The notes beneath the pieces are model-generated. The model did not search any database. It was not told the origin of the DNA and saw nothing but the letters and a program-made list of their open reading frames with translations. DNA of 64,000 nt from the NCBI GenBank assembly GCA_022841825.1, contig JALHQT010000001.1, forward strand, positions 372,001-436,000, read 5' to 3'. The DNA is from Anaerolineae bacterium. Its GTDB lineage: Bacteria; Chloroflexota; Anaerolineae; Aggregatilineales; Phototrophicaceae. Shown here one piece after another: positions 6,973 to 15,792 of the stretch. Position 1 is the first letter of the stretch. Each line of letters starts with the position of its first letter. A program made the translations under genes and the position numbers.

Positions 6973-8808
6973 CTAACCTGAGACCCCGTTCACTGCGCCA
7001 TTCGGGTCTGTCGTAAGCCGGACTTGATCACTTGCTGATCCCCCAAGCTGCTGCGTAAGCAGGATTCCGAGCAGCGCCTCGACCATGCTGTTGCCATTCT
7101 GACCCCCGACCATCACATCCGGAATGATACGGACGCCACGTTCGCCAATGATCTGCATCAGTTGGACCGCCGTGAAGCTCTGTGCACCCATGGCAGAAGC
7201 ACCCGCTTCGTATGCCGAGGCTTGTGCTTCGCCGCGCGCACGGATGGCGTCGGCTTCGCCCTGCGCACGCAGTTTCGTCGCCTCGGCTTCACCGTTTGCC
7301 TGCTTGATGTACGCCTGCGCCTGAAGTTCGGCGATGGTCACGCCCTGCTCGCTCTTGACGACTTCCTGCTGGATGTCCGCCAGCGCCGTTTCGCGCACGA
7401 GCTGCTGCCGCTGCTGCTGCGCCGCCTGCTGGACTTCATAGGTCTTCTGCTGTTCTTCGGCGATCTTACGGTCCGTCAGCGTGCTCATCAGCTCCGCAGG
7501 TGGGATAATGTCGCCGATCAGGGTGTCTATTCCTTCGACATCATAGGTGCGCAGCGCACGGTTGATGTGTTCCGAGGCTTCATGCTGACGTTCACTGCGG
7601 TCGCTGAGGAAATCCAGCACTGTGTAGCTTTGCCCCGCGTTGCGGAAGTAGTTGCCTACGATCGGCTGCAAGACGTGATCGACCAGGTTCTGAACAGAAC
7701 CCACGCGCGAAATGACCTTTGACGCTTCGAGCGCGCTGATGTGAATGACCTGCGAGACATCCAGGCTGAAGGCGAACCCGTCACGCGAACGTACATTGAT
7801 CGACGACAGTCGCGAGTCGTAGTTGTGTGCCTCGGTTCGGGTCGCCCAGTTGAGGACGATGTTGGTCGTAGGCACCAGTTCGATACGCATGACGCGCGTG
7901 TTGATAGGGTGCTTGCCGGGGTAGAGTGGGGTCGCCCAGACGCCCTTGTGCCCTTCATTAACGAGGTCGCCATGTTTGAACTCGCTGCCTGAAATATCGA
8001 CATGCGCCTTGCCGATGAAACTGATCACGACGCCGACATGCCCAATGGGAATTTCGGTCATGGGAACCTGCTCGACCTGGACGAACCAGGGATTGAGATT
8101 CCAACTGCCTGAAAGGAGCACCTGTTCCTGAAGACCACGCTGCCCACCGGCGTCTATGAACGCCTGGGCATTCTGGTAATTGTCGTGCCCTGGCAGGAAC
8201 AACCCAGCGATTTCGCCTTCTGGCATGGGTTTGCCGTCCATCGTGGTGATGATGCCGACCATATCCGGGTGAATGACGTGCACCCCCAGGGCTTCCGGAG
8301 ACATGCCATGAACGGGCGAATTGTGTTTCGTGATGACAGTAAACAGTGCGGTGTTGATGCGATAGCTGCCCGCTGTCAGGATCATCAACTGGCGTCCCTG
8401 CTCGCCGCCGTTGGTCAGGAATTTGCGCGCGTTCTGGAAGTTGTCACAGTCGATCACTTTGCCCAGGATGCGGTCTGGCGGGACGGGCGACCCGCTGGCT
8501 GCCACCACCAGCCCGATTTCGCCTTGTGGTATGACGGTTACAGGTGCCTTGGTGACATTGTACATCCACGACCAATAGCCGAAGTGCCAGCCTGGTGCGA
8601 GCGTATCTGCCTGGTACCCAGGCTCGCCATTCAGGGCGACCAAGCGCCCGGCGGGAAGCGATCTGCCATTGAAGGCAAAGCGACGAACGACAATACCTAC
8701 CTGCCTTTCGCCGATGATGACAAGCCCCAGGATGACTCCTGGCAGAATGACGATCCCGGCGAGCAAAAGCAGCACAATCGGAACCACGATAATCAGCATA
8801 TCCAACAT
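6973..8808 (-). CDS. SPFH/Band 7 (flotillin-like) membrane protein
   Basis: Membrane-anchored scaffold-type protein of 611 residues. A hydrophobic N-terminal segment (about 1-35, LIIVVPIVLLLLAGIV) is followed by a long beta-rich SPFH region with repeated PVPPDRILGKVIDCDNFQNA-like units, then a helical coiled-coil (about 430-560, rich in Ala, Glu and Gln, e.g. EVVKSEQGVTIAELQAQA and GEAEATKLRAQGEADA) and a short C-terminal domain. SPFH proteins form oligomers that organise membrane proteins or regulate proteolysis. The start at 8808 is preferred because AGGGAG lies 6 nt upstream; a GTG at 8844 would add 12 residues. No NfeD partner is adjacent. Confidence 0.88.
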   Translation of the reverse strand: MLDMLIIVVPIVLLLLAGIVILPGVILGLVIIGERQVGIVVRRFAFNGRSLPAGRLVALNGEPGYQADTLAPGWHFGYWSWMYNVTKAPVTVIPQGEIGLVVAASGSPVPPDRILGKVIDCDNFQNARKFLTNGGEQGRQLMILTAGSYRINTALFTVITKHNSPVHGMSPEALGVHVIHPDMVGIITTMDGKPMPEGEIAGLFLPGHDNYQNAQAFIDAGGQRGLQEQVLLSGSWNLNPWFVQVEQVPMTEIPIGHVGVVISFIGKAHVDISGSEFKHGDLVNEGHKGVWATPLYPGKHPINTRVMRIELVPTTNIVLNWATRTEAHNYDSRLSSINVRSRDGFAFSLDVSQVIHISALEASKVISRVGSVQNLVDHVLQPIVGNYFRNAGQSYTVLDFLSDRSERQHEASEHINRALRTYDVEGIDTLIGDIIPPAELMSTLTDRKIAEEQQKTYEVQQAAQQQRQQLVRETALADIQQEVVKSEQGVTIAELQAQAYIKQANGEAEATKLRAQGEADAIRARGEAQASAYEAGASAMGAQSFTAVQLMQIIGERGVRIIPDVMVGGQNGNSMVEALLGILLTQQLGGSASDQVRLTTDPNGAVNGVSG

Positions 8809-8954
8809 CGGAATCTCCCTCATTCGCTGCCACAAATGCAGCACACACAGGATTCAGCATACGGCTGTTCGCCCACTATATCCTCCCACTTTGTGGGGGG
8901 CATATTGCATAACATTTCTTGCTTTGCGCAGGAACTGTGAAGTGGCTGTGCGGC

Positions 8955-8983
8955 GCTTTCGTTTTTTAAACCAGCGGTATAAT
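8955..8983 (+). promoter_or_regulatory. Candidate promoter of the SH3b/M23 gene
   Basis: A perfect TATAAT (8978-8983) lies 36 nt before the ATG at 9019. The matching -35 position (8955-8960, GCTTTC) is poor. A small hairpin (CCTCCCAC/GTGGGGGG, 8882-8900) lies further upstream in the same divergent intergenic region. Confidence 0.4.
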
Positions 8984-9018
8984 GGCTGCAAACCATTTAC
9001 ATACCCTGGAGTGCGCAC

Positions 9019-11136
9019 ATGAGCACCTTTCCTCCCCCGGTACCCAAACCTGCCAATGCAGGTGCTGCCAAGACAGCTCTTGCCATCACAACCGGGGCGT
9101 ATGTCAACATCCGCAATGGTCCGGGCGTCAATTTTCGAGATATCGGCGATCTGCGCCGCAATTCGCTCGTCGCTTATTTTCCGGCTTCACGCCGCCCGGA
9201 TGGTTGGATCTGGATCGAGCAATTCGGATTGGGCGGCTGGGTGCTGACGACTGTCGTGACCTTTGAGGATGTGAATGTTCCGCCGCCTGTGCCACCGGAT
9301 CGCCAAACGCCGTTCGACGGCAAAGTCGGCATGTGGCACTGGAAGGGTGATGCGATCCAGGAAAACACGATTGACGACTTTGCGCGCAACCTGAAGGCGA
9401 ACGCGCCCGGAGCAACGCAGGTCTGGGTCAAGACGAGTGATATCACGCAGAGCGCAGGCGCGCAGTGGCAGGGCTTCTGGGATACAAAGCGTGCGTTGGC
9501 AATCGACGGACCTGCGAGCATTGACCGCTGGGTACAGGGGTTGGCACGCCATGGGCTGGAATTCGTCGCCTGGTGCATCCCGCGCGGCATGAATGTTCAG
9601 ACGGAAGCCGACCTGATTATCCAGGCGTGCCAGCGCCCCGGCGTGCGCGCAATGGTGCTGGATATCGAGCCGTATGAGGGCTTTTGGGTGGGTGGGCGCG
9701 AAGCGGTGCGTCCCTTGATGACGCGCGTGCGCCGTGCGCTGCCCGGTGCGTTTCACATTGGCTTGTGCATCGACCCGCGCCGCCAGTGGTTCGACAAAGT
9801 TCATCCTCAGGAGTGGCGACCGTTCGTCAACAGCGTTCATCCAATGGTGTATTGGGCAACCTTCCGCCGAACGCCTGAGGATTCGCTGCAAGAGACCTAC
9901 GAAGTGTGGGGCAACTATGGTCTGCCGATCATCCCAATCTTGCAGGGCGATGCAGAAGTTGCCGACATGGGAGTCGCTTCGACACTTTCAGTTAATCGGC
10001 ATGGCGCGCGAGGTGTGAGCTGGTGGCGGTTGGGCGTAATGAATTCTGCCCAGCTCCGCACTGCGGGGCGTGCACTCGGAAACAATCCGAATACGCCGCC
10101 CGATAAGCCGACGGTGGAATACGGGGCGACTCAGATCGTCCGCCCAACCGACCGAGGGTTTACCAGCTTCAGCTTTACGCCCACCCCTGATCTTCAGGAG
10201 TTCATGGGTACGTGGGGATGGAAAGTCTATTTCTCCAGTACGGAAACACAGCAAAGCAAGGTGACTGCTCAATGGCGCCCGACCAACATTGAGACTGCGA
10301 AGTACGAGATCTCGACGTTTGTCCCGGCGCGCCACGCCACGTCCCAGAACGCACGTTTCAAGATTCACGGCGTTCGCGGATCATCGAGCGAGGTGACTAT
10401 CGCCGTCGATCAGGCGAAAGAGCGCAATGTGTGGGTGACGCTTGGGGTGTTTGACATCGATCGTAACGCGATCAATGCGGGGTCGGTCTTCCTCAACGAC
10501 CTGACGGGCGAGTTGGGAAAGGAAATCGCTTTCGACGCGGTGCGCTGGCGGGTTGTGCTGGACAGACCGGTTGACGGCGGTGGTTCTACGACACCGTTCA
10601 CTGGCGATGGTTATGACGCGCCGGTGGGTACTTCGGAGGAACGGCGTGGCAGTAAGGTGTGGCCAGGTCGCTGGCTGGATGCCAGCCCGTTTGGGCGACT
10701 GTATTTCGTCGGAACGCCGAGCGAGGCTTATCACACGGGTGCGGATCTTAACCTGCCACAGGATGCCGACCGAGGCGCTCCTGTCTACTCGACCGCGAGC
10801 GGAGTCGTGGTCTTTGCCAGTCGGCTGCCCACCTGGGGCAATGTGATCATCGTCAAGCAGGACCCGCTGCGCAGCACCGGGATCGTCATGTATGCCCGTT
10901 ATGCGCATGTCGGTCCAATGCTGGTCAAGGTGGGCGACCGGGTGACGCGCGGGCAGCAGATCAGCACGGTCAGCAATGCATTTGGGCGCTGGGCATTCCA
11001 TTTACACTTTGACCTTAGCCCGACGACCATTCTGGAGACCGACCCAGGGCACTGGCCCGGCAAAGACCGCAATGAGACGTTTACACACTATGTCGATCCG
11101 CGCGAGTTCATCATGTCGAACCGCCCACGCGCGTAG
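9019..11136 (+). CDS. SH3b / TIM-barrel-like / M23 peptidase multidomain protein
   Basis: A 705-residue protein that probably acts on the cell wall. About residues 25-90 form a bacterial SH3 domain (YVNIRNGPGVNFRDIG). About 105-345 resemble a glycoside-hydrolase-like TIM barrel (KVGMWHWKGD at the start, MVLDIEPYEGFW with candidate acidic residues, HPMVYWATF). A beta-rich middle (about 370-540) is unassigned. The C-terminus is an M23 metallopeptidase with HTGAD (His572, Asp576) and HLHF (His661, His663). M23 enzymes cleave peptidoglycan cross-bridges. No ordinary signal peptide is visible at the N-terminus (MSTFPPPVPKPANAG), which is odd for such a protein. The amidase gene begins 3 nt after its stop, so the two are probably one operon. 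Confidence 0.85.
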   Translation: MSTFPPPVPKPANAGAAKTALAITTGAYVNIRNGPGVNFRDIGDLRRNSLVAYFPASRRPDGWIWIEQFGLGGWVLTTVVTFEDVNVPPPVPPDRQTPFDGKVGMWHWKGDAIQENTIDDFARNLKANAPGATQVWVKTSDITQSAGAQWQGFWDTKRALAIDGPASIDRWVQGLARHGLEFVAWCIPRGMNVQTEADLIIQACQRPGVRAMVLDIEPYEGFWVGGREAVRPLMTRVRRALPGAFHIGLCIDPRRQWFDKVHPQEWRPFVNSVHPMVYWATFRRTPEDSLQETYEVWGNYGLPIIPILQGDAEVADMGVASTLSVNRHGARGVSWWRLGVMNSAQLRTAGRALGNNPNTPPDKPTVEYGATQIVRPTDRGFTSFSFTPTPDLQEFMGTWGWKVYFSSTETQQSKVTAQWRPTNIETAKYEISTFVPARHATSQNARFKIHGVRGSSSEVTIAVDQAKERNVWVTLGVFDIDRNAINAGSVFLNDLTGELGKEIAFDAVRWRVVLDRPVDGGGSTTPFTGDGYDAPVGTSEERRGSKVWPGRWLDASPFGRLYFVGTPSEAYHTGADLNLPQDADRGAPVYSTASGVVVFASRLPTWGNVIIVKQDPLRSTGIVMYARYAHVGPMLVKVGDRVTRGQQISTVSNAFGRWAFHLHFDLSPTTILETDPGHWPGKDRNETFTHYVDPREFIMSNRPRA

Positions 11137-11139
11137 GAG

Positions 11140-12531
11140 ATGACGATGAACCTGGTCGATTTCACGATTGCCGACGCTGCGCCCCTGCTGCATGAGCGGA
11201 AGATTTCGCCTGTCGAGCTGACGCGCGCCTACCTGGAACGCATCGAGCGCCTGAACCCGCTGCTGAACGCCTACATCACGGTGACAGCGGAGCAGGCGCT
11301 CGACGCCGCGCGGCAGGCGGAAGCCGAGATCATGCGCGGCGAGTATCGCGGGATGCTGCACGGTATCCCGATTGCGCTCAAGGACAACATCGAGACGGCG
11401 GGCATCCGCACGACGGTGGGGTCGTCTTACCTGCGCGACTACGTGCCGACGGAAGATGCCGAGGTCGTCAAGCAGCTTAAGTCGGCGGGCGCGATCATCC
11501 TCGGCAAGACGAACCTGCATGAGTGGGCGTTCGGCGTCATCAACAACAACCCCTGGTACGGCGACACGCGCAACCCCTGGGATACCTCGCGCATCACGGG
11601 CGGCTCGTCAGGGGGCAGCGCGTCGGCGGTGGCGGCGAAGCTGTGCATGGCGGCGTTGGGGACCGACACGCGCGGCTCGGTGCGCGTCCCAGCGGCATTG
11701 TGTGGGGTGGTGGGGTATAAGCCCGCGAAGTCTCGCATCAGCTTGCTTGGAGTGATACCCCTTAGCCATACGCTCGATCATGTTGGCGTTTTGGCACGTA
11801 CCGCGGGCGATGCTGAGATGGTGGTTCAGATGTGCGTGGGCAATCGCTTCGGGGAAAGAGGCGATGTGCCCGAAGCAAATCGGGGCAAGTCCGGGCAGCG
11901 CGACTCGATCCGACGTATTGCCATGGCGCGCGATGTTTTCACAAGCGCGGTTTCCGAGGTTGTTGAGAGCCACATGAACCATCTGCACACCCGATTGATT
12001 GAACTCAGTTTCGAGGTCGAGTATGTAGATTTGAGCTTCCTTGAAGAGGCATGGAAGGCAAGTCGCATCATCAGTTCCGTGGAGGCGGCGGAATACCATG
12101 CGCAGCGGTTAGCAGAGAATGCGGATGGATTTGGCGCTGATGTTCGTCCTCGGCTTGAAGAGGGAATGGGCTACAGCGCTGTGCAATATGTTCGCGCGCT
12201 GCGGAGTATGGATCTATTGGAGCGCTCGCTTCAGGTTGTGGTTGACAAATATGACGCCATCCTGCTCCCAACCCTGCCGATGACCGCACCCCGCCACGAC
12301 GACGCTGTCGCTGTGGCAGATGCGCGCAAACTCTGTTCTGCCTTCAACGCGCCTTTCAACATGGTGCGTTATCGCGCAATCAGTATTCCAACTGGAACAG
12401 ATGATCAGGGTTTGCCCGTCGGCATTCAGCTCGTCACAAATGAAGCGCATGTCACTGACTTGGCTTTCATCGCGTTTGCGCGGCAGTTGCAGCGAGCGGC
12501 GGGGTGGGATGGGCGGCTGCCAGAGCTGTGA
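11140..12531 (+). CDS. Amidase signature family protein (GatA-like)
   Basis: Amide hydrolase of the amidase-signature family, 463 residues. The Ser-cisSer-Lys triad is visible: Lys81 in IALKDNIET, Ser156 in the Gly/Ser loop RITGGSSGGSAS and Ser180 in TDTRGSVRVPA; the 24-residue spacing between the two serines matches characterised members. Substrates range from aliphatic amides to Gln-tRNA; no GatB or GatC is nearby, so a tRNA role is not supported here. The gene starts 3 nt after the SH3b/M23 gene (ATG at 11140, or ATG at 11146). The middle and later part (about 11730-12470) reads visibly less GC-rich and with different codon endings from the first 580 bp, suggesting a mosaic origin. Confidence 0.88.
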   Translation: MTMNLVDFTIADAAPLLHERKISPVELTRAYLERIERLNPLLNAYITVTAEQALDAARQAEAEIMRGEYRGMLHGIPIALKDNIETAGIRTTVGSSYLRDYVPTEDAEVVKQLKSAGAIILGKTNLHEWAFGVINNNPWYGDTRNPWDTSRITGGSSGGSASAVAAKLCMAALGTDTRGSVRVPAALCGVVGYKPAKSRISLLGVIPLSHTLDHVGVLARTAGDAEMVVQMCVGNRFGERGDVPEANRGKSGQRDSIRRIAMARDVFTSAVSEVVESHMNHLHTRLIELSFEVEYVDLSFLEEAWKASRIISSVEAAEYHAQRLAENADGFGADVRPRLEEGMGYSAVQYVRALRSMDLLERSLQVVVDKYDAILLPTLPMTAPRHDDAVAVADARKLCSAFNAPFNMVRYRAISIPTGTDDQGLPVGIQLVTNEAHVTDLAFIAFARQLQRAAGWDGRLPEL

Positions 12532-12538
12532 GCCGCCC
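12511..12538 (+). terminator. Possible terminator after amidase
   Basis: GGGCGGCT (12511-12518) and AGCCGCCC (12531-12538) can pair across a 12-nt loop that contains the last codons and most of the stop codon. Only a weak T-run follows. It lies between convergent genes. Confidence 0.35.
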
Positions 12539-12555
12539 CGATTTCCAGCGCGGCG

Positions 12556-12936
12556 TTAGGGATTTGTGCGCGCTTTTTCCAGAATGGTGCGCGCGGTTGC
12601 GACCGCTTCGTCGTAACTGCCGCAAAAGGCGAACTGAATGCCCATCGTGCGCATCAGCGCGGAGGCAAGCGCTTTGATCGTACTGGGAGCGGTGATGAAG
12701 ACATAGCCTGCCGTCTTGAACTGATACATATTCGCGTTTGCCTGCTTGAGCGTCTCGATGGAGAGCGGATACTGCTTGCATTGGCTGGTATCCACGACGA
12801 TCACGATCTGCGCATCGCCATGCTCCTCGACCAAGCCTCTGAGTGGTCCGACGTCGTTGAACTCTTCCGCCGTCAGTCTGCCGACCCAGGCGGACAGGTA
12901 AATGCCAGACTCTATGCGCGAAAGGTTGACAGGCAT
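12556..12936 (-). CDS. STAS/SpoIIAA-like small protein
   Basis: A 126-residue soluble protein of alternating strands and helices, with VIVVDTSQCKQYPLS at the place where STAS domains have a conserved DxS/T segment. The assignment rests on this pattern and on length, not a firm motif. STAS-like proteins act as anti-anti-sigma factors or regulatory domains; some short members have unrelated roles. GGAGAG precedes the ATG by 6 nt. The gene lies 28 nt downstream of the SufT-like gene on the same strand, so the two are probably cotranscribed. Confidence 0.6.
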   Translation of the reverse strand: MPVNLSRIESGIYLSAWVGRLTAEEFNDVGPLRGLVEEHGDAQIVIVVDTSQCKQYPLSIETLKQANANMYQFKTAGYVFITAPSTIKALASALMRTMGIQFAFCGSYDEAVATARTILEKARTNP

Positions 12937-12964
12937 GGCGATCTCTCCACAAGCTATTGGATGA

Positions 12965-13270
12965 TTAGAACAAGCCCCAATCGTCTGCTGCGCCTTCTTC
13001 CATCATCGTTGGGTCCCACATCTCCAAGCCCATTTCGATGGTCGTCGGCAAACCTGAATATTCCTGGGCAGCACGGCGCGTCTGCTCAAGGAGCTGCGGC
13101 GCATACGGGCAGAATGGGGTGGTCATGATCATCGTCAGGTGCGCGCGCTCGTCGTCCAGCTCGATCTTGCGGATCAAACCCAGCTCGATGATGTTCATGC
13201 CGATTTCCGGATCGACCACGACGCGCAGTGCTTCGCGCAGCCCTTCTTCCGTCTTCACGATCTCGCTCAT
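12965..13270 (-). CDS. MIP18/DUF59 family iron-sulfur assembly protein (SufT-like)
   Basis: A 101-residue protein of the MIP18 (DUF59) family, which helps mature Fe-S proteins. It shows the family core VVDPEIGMNIIELGLI followed by a strand and the TTPFCPYAP motif with the conserved Cys. The C-terminus is acidic and Met-rich (MWDPTMMEEGAADDWG). The start at 13270 (MSEIVKTEEG) is favoured by AAGGA 8 nt upstream; a longer frame reaches 13336. The gene is divergent from sufCBD across about 220 bp, which supports a Suf role. Confidence 0.85.
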   Translation of the reverse strand: MSEIVKTEEGLREALRVVVDPEIGMNIIELGLIRKIELDDERAHLTMIMTTPFCPYAPQLLEQTRRAAQEYSGLPTTIEMGLEMWDPTMMEEGAADDWGLF

Positions 13271-13387
13271 GGGGGCATTCCTTCCCTCAAATTCGCTGAT
13301 TTTACGCATCCTAACATGCAGTGATAGGGGAGTCAATTTGCTGGGCGCAGAGTCGTGGATTTTTGATGATAGAAATCTGAGAAATCG

Positions 13388-13416
13388 TTGACCCCCCCTT
13401 AACCTGCTGCTATACT
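13388..13416 (+). promoter_or_regulatory. Sigma-70 type promoter of the suf operon
   Basis: TTGACC (13388-13393) and TATACT (13411-13416) are separated by the ideal 17 nt, each with five of six consensus bases. It lies 72 nt before the sufC ATG. No clear IscR or Fur operator was recognised. Confidence 0.75.
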
Positions 13417-13488
13417 GCCCATAATTGTTCTACACAGGGTATGTTTGAAAGTTAACCGCCCTTAATCCTCCTGAGGAGCCGCAAGGGA

Positions 13489-14262
13489 ATGACCGCAGTC
13501 CTAGAAATCCGTAATCTGCATGTCTCTGTAGAAGATAAGCCCATCCTGCGCGGCGTCAACCTGGTCGTCAAGCAGGGGGAAGTTCACGCCATGATGGGAC
13601 CCAACGGCAGCGGCAAGAGCACGCTCGCCAACGTCATGCTTGGCAACCCTGCCTACGTGGTCACCGAAGGCGACATCATCCTCGATGGCGAAAGCGTCCT
13701 GGAGATGGAGGCGAACGAACGCAGCCGCGCGGGCTTGTTCCTGGCATTCCAGTATCCGGTCGCCATTCCGGGCGTGACTCTGGCGAACTTCCTTCGCCTG
13801 GCGATCAACAGCCGCATGAAGGCAGAAGACCCGGATAGCAAGGGCATTTCGATCCCCGAATTCCGCCGTATGATGAAGCAGAAGATGGACTTCCTGGGTG
13901 TGGATCATTCTTTCGCGGGGCGTTACCTGAACGATGGTTTCAGCGGCGGCGAAAAGAAGCGCGCCGAAGTCCTGCAAATGGCAGTCCTGAACCCGAAGAT
14001 CGCCATCCTTGACGAAACCGACAGCGGTCTCGACATTGATGCGCTGCGCATTGTCTCTGACGGCGTCAATAAACTGCAAGAAGCCGACCAGCTCGGCGTG
14101 CTGGTCATCACCCACTATCAGCGCATGCTCAACTACGTGAAGCCGGAATATGTGCATGTCATGTTCCAGGGACAGATCGTCGAAAGCGGCGGTGCTGACC
14201 TGGCGCTGAAGCTCGAAGAGCTGGGCTACGATTGGATTCGCGAGCGCAGCGCCGTCGGCTAG
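13489..14262 (+). CDS. sufC: Fe-S cluster assembly ATPase SufC
   Basis: Cytoplasmic ABC-type ATPase of the SufBC2D scaffold on which Fe-S clusters are built. The 257-residue protein has Walker A GPNGSGKS (about 38-45), the SufC-typical SGGEKKRAE signature, Walker B IAILDETDSG and a switch His in VITHYQRML. GAGGAG lies about 11 nt before the ATG. It is the first gene of sufCBD, transcribed from the promoter at 13388-13416. Confidence 0.97.
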   Translation: MTAVLEIRNLHVSVEDKPILRGVNLVVKQGEVHAMMGPNGSGKSTLANVMLGNPAYVVTEGDIILDGESVLEMEANERSRAGLFLAFQYPVAIPGVTLANFLRLAINSRMKAEDPDSKGISIPEFRRMMKQKMDFLGVDHSFAGRYLNDGFSGGEKKRAEVLQMAVLNPKIAILDETDSGLDIDALRIVSDGVNKLQEADQLGVLVITHYQRMLNYVKPEYVHVMFQGQIVESGGADLALKLEELGYDWIRERSAVG

Positions 14263-14317
14263 GCGACACCCGGAATGTTGATCGCGTCAGCAGAGCAAAA
14301 CAGGGGACTTTAATCAC

Positions 14318-15766
14318 ATGGTCGATATGGTACTGGGCGACAAGCAGCTCACCGAAAACGAGGCAGCACTCAAGGACCTGAACGCTGCTTATACTGAGAA
14401 GTACGGTTTCCACGATCTCGAAAATTACGCATTCAAGAGCAGCAAAGGATTGGATGCTAAACTCGTTCGCCAGATCAGCGAGATGAAGAACGAGCCGGGC
14501 TGGATGACCGAGTTCCGACTGAAGGCATACGACGAGTTCCTGCGCCGTCCGATGCCGCAGTGGGGCAGTCAGCTTCTGAATGACATTGACTTCGACGACA
14601 TATACTACTTCGTCCGCGCGATGGATGAGCAGGGGCGCAGTTGGGATGAAGTGCCGGAGGAGATCAAGCGGACGTTTGACCGCCTGGGCATCCCGGAAGC
14701 AGAGCAGAAGTTCCTCCAGGGCGTGACGGCGCAGTACGAGAGTGAAGTCGTCTACCACAGCATCCGCAAGGATCTGGAGGATAAGGGCGTCTACTTCACG
14801 GATATGGACAGTGGGCTGCGCGAGCATCCCGAACTCGTCAAGGAATACTTCGGCTCGATTATTCCTTATACCGACAATAAGTTCGCGGCGCTCAACAGCG
14901 CGGTCTGGTCGGGCGGCTCGTTCGTCTATGTGCCGAAGGGTGTCCATATCGAAATGCCCTTGCAGGCATACTTCCGTATCAATACCCAGAACATGGGGCA
15001 ATTCGAGCGCACCCTGATCATCGTCGATGAAGGCGCATATGTTCACTATGTCGAGGGCTGCACCGCGCCGGTCTACAGCAGCGACAGCCTGCACAGCGCT
15101 GTGGTCGAAATCCTGGTCAAGGATGGTGGACGCTGCCGCTACACGACGATTCAGAATTGGTCGTCCAACGTGTACAACCTCGTCACCAAGCGCGCGGTCG
15201 CCAAGAAGCACGCGACGATGGAATGGGTGGATGCCAACCTCGGCTCGAAGTTGACGATGAAGTACCCGGCGGTCATCCTCGATGGCGAGGGTGCCCACGG
15301 CGAAGTCCTCAGCATCGCATTCGCGGGCGCTGGGCAGCACCAGGACGCGGGCGCGAAGATCACGCATCTGGCTCCGAATACGACCAGCCAGATCCTGAGC
15401 AAGTCGATCAGCAAGGACGGCGGACGCGCCAGCTATCGCGGGCTGCTCAAGATCGCCGAGGGTGCGGATAACGTCAAGAGCAACGTCGTGTGTGATGCGC
15501 TCCTGCTGGACGACCACAGTCGCTCGGACACCTATCCGACCATCGAATGCGACGCCAAGAACGTTACGATGGGGCATGAGGCGTCGGTGACGCGCGTTGG
15601 TGAAGACCAGCTCTTCTACGCGATGAGCCGAGGCATGACCGAGGACGAGGCGAACGCCATGATCGTCAACGGGTTCATCGAGCCGCTCGTCAAGGAGCTG
15701 CCGATGGAATACGCACTTGAAATGAACCGCCTGATCCAGATTCAGCTTGAGGGCAGCATCGGGTAG
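14318..15766 (+). CDS. sufB: Fe-S cluster assembly protein SufB
   Basis: Core scaffold subunit of the SufBC2D complex, 482 residues, as expected for SufB. The N-terminal helical part has [19 protein letters not shown]; the beta-helix core has [15 protein letters not shown] and [12 protein letters not shown]; the C-terminal region has [20 protein letters not shown]. Recognisable are the Cys in EGCTAP and the [17 protein letters not shown] stretch. It follows sufC after 55 nt and precedes sufD by 26 nt. Confidence 0.97.
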   Translation: MVDMVLGDKQLTENEAALKDLNAAYTEKYGFHDLENYAFKSSKGLDAKLVRQISEMKNEPGWMTEFRLKAYDEFLRRPMPQWGSQLLNDIDFDDIYYFVRAMDEQGRSWDEVPEEIKRTFDRLGIPEAEQKFLQGVTAQYESEVVYHSIRKDLEDKGVYFTDMDSGLREHPELVKEYFGSIIPYTDNKFAALNSAVWSGGSFVYVPKGVHIEMPLQAYFRINTQNMGQFERTLIIVDEGAYVHYVEGCTAPVYSSDSLHSAVVEILVKDGGRCRYTTIQNWSSNVYNLVTKRAVAKKHATMEWVDANLGSKLTMKYPAVILDGEGAHGEVLSIAFAGAGQHQDAGAKITHLAPNTTSQILSKSISKDGGRASYRGLLKIAEGADNVKSNVVCDALLLDDHSRSDTYPTIECDAKNVTMGHEASVTRVGEDQLFYAMSRGMTEDEANAMIVNGFIEPLVKELPMEYALEMNRLIQIQLEGSIG

Positions 15767-15792
15767 CGTAACGCCCGGAGGAGTAGAGGACT

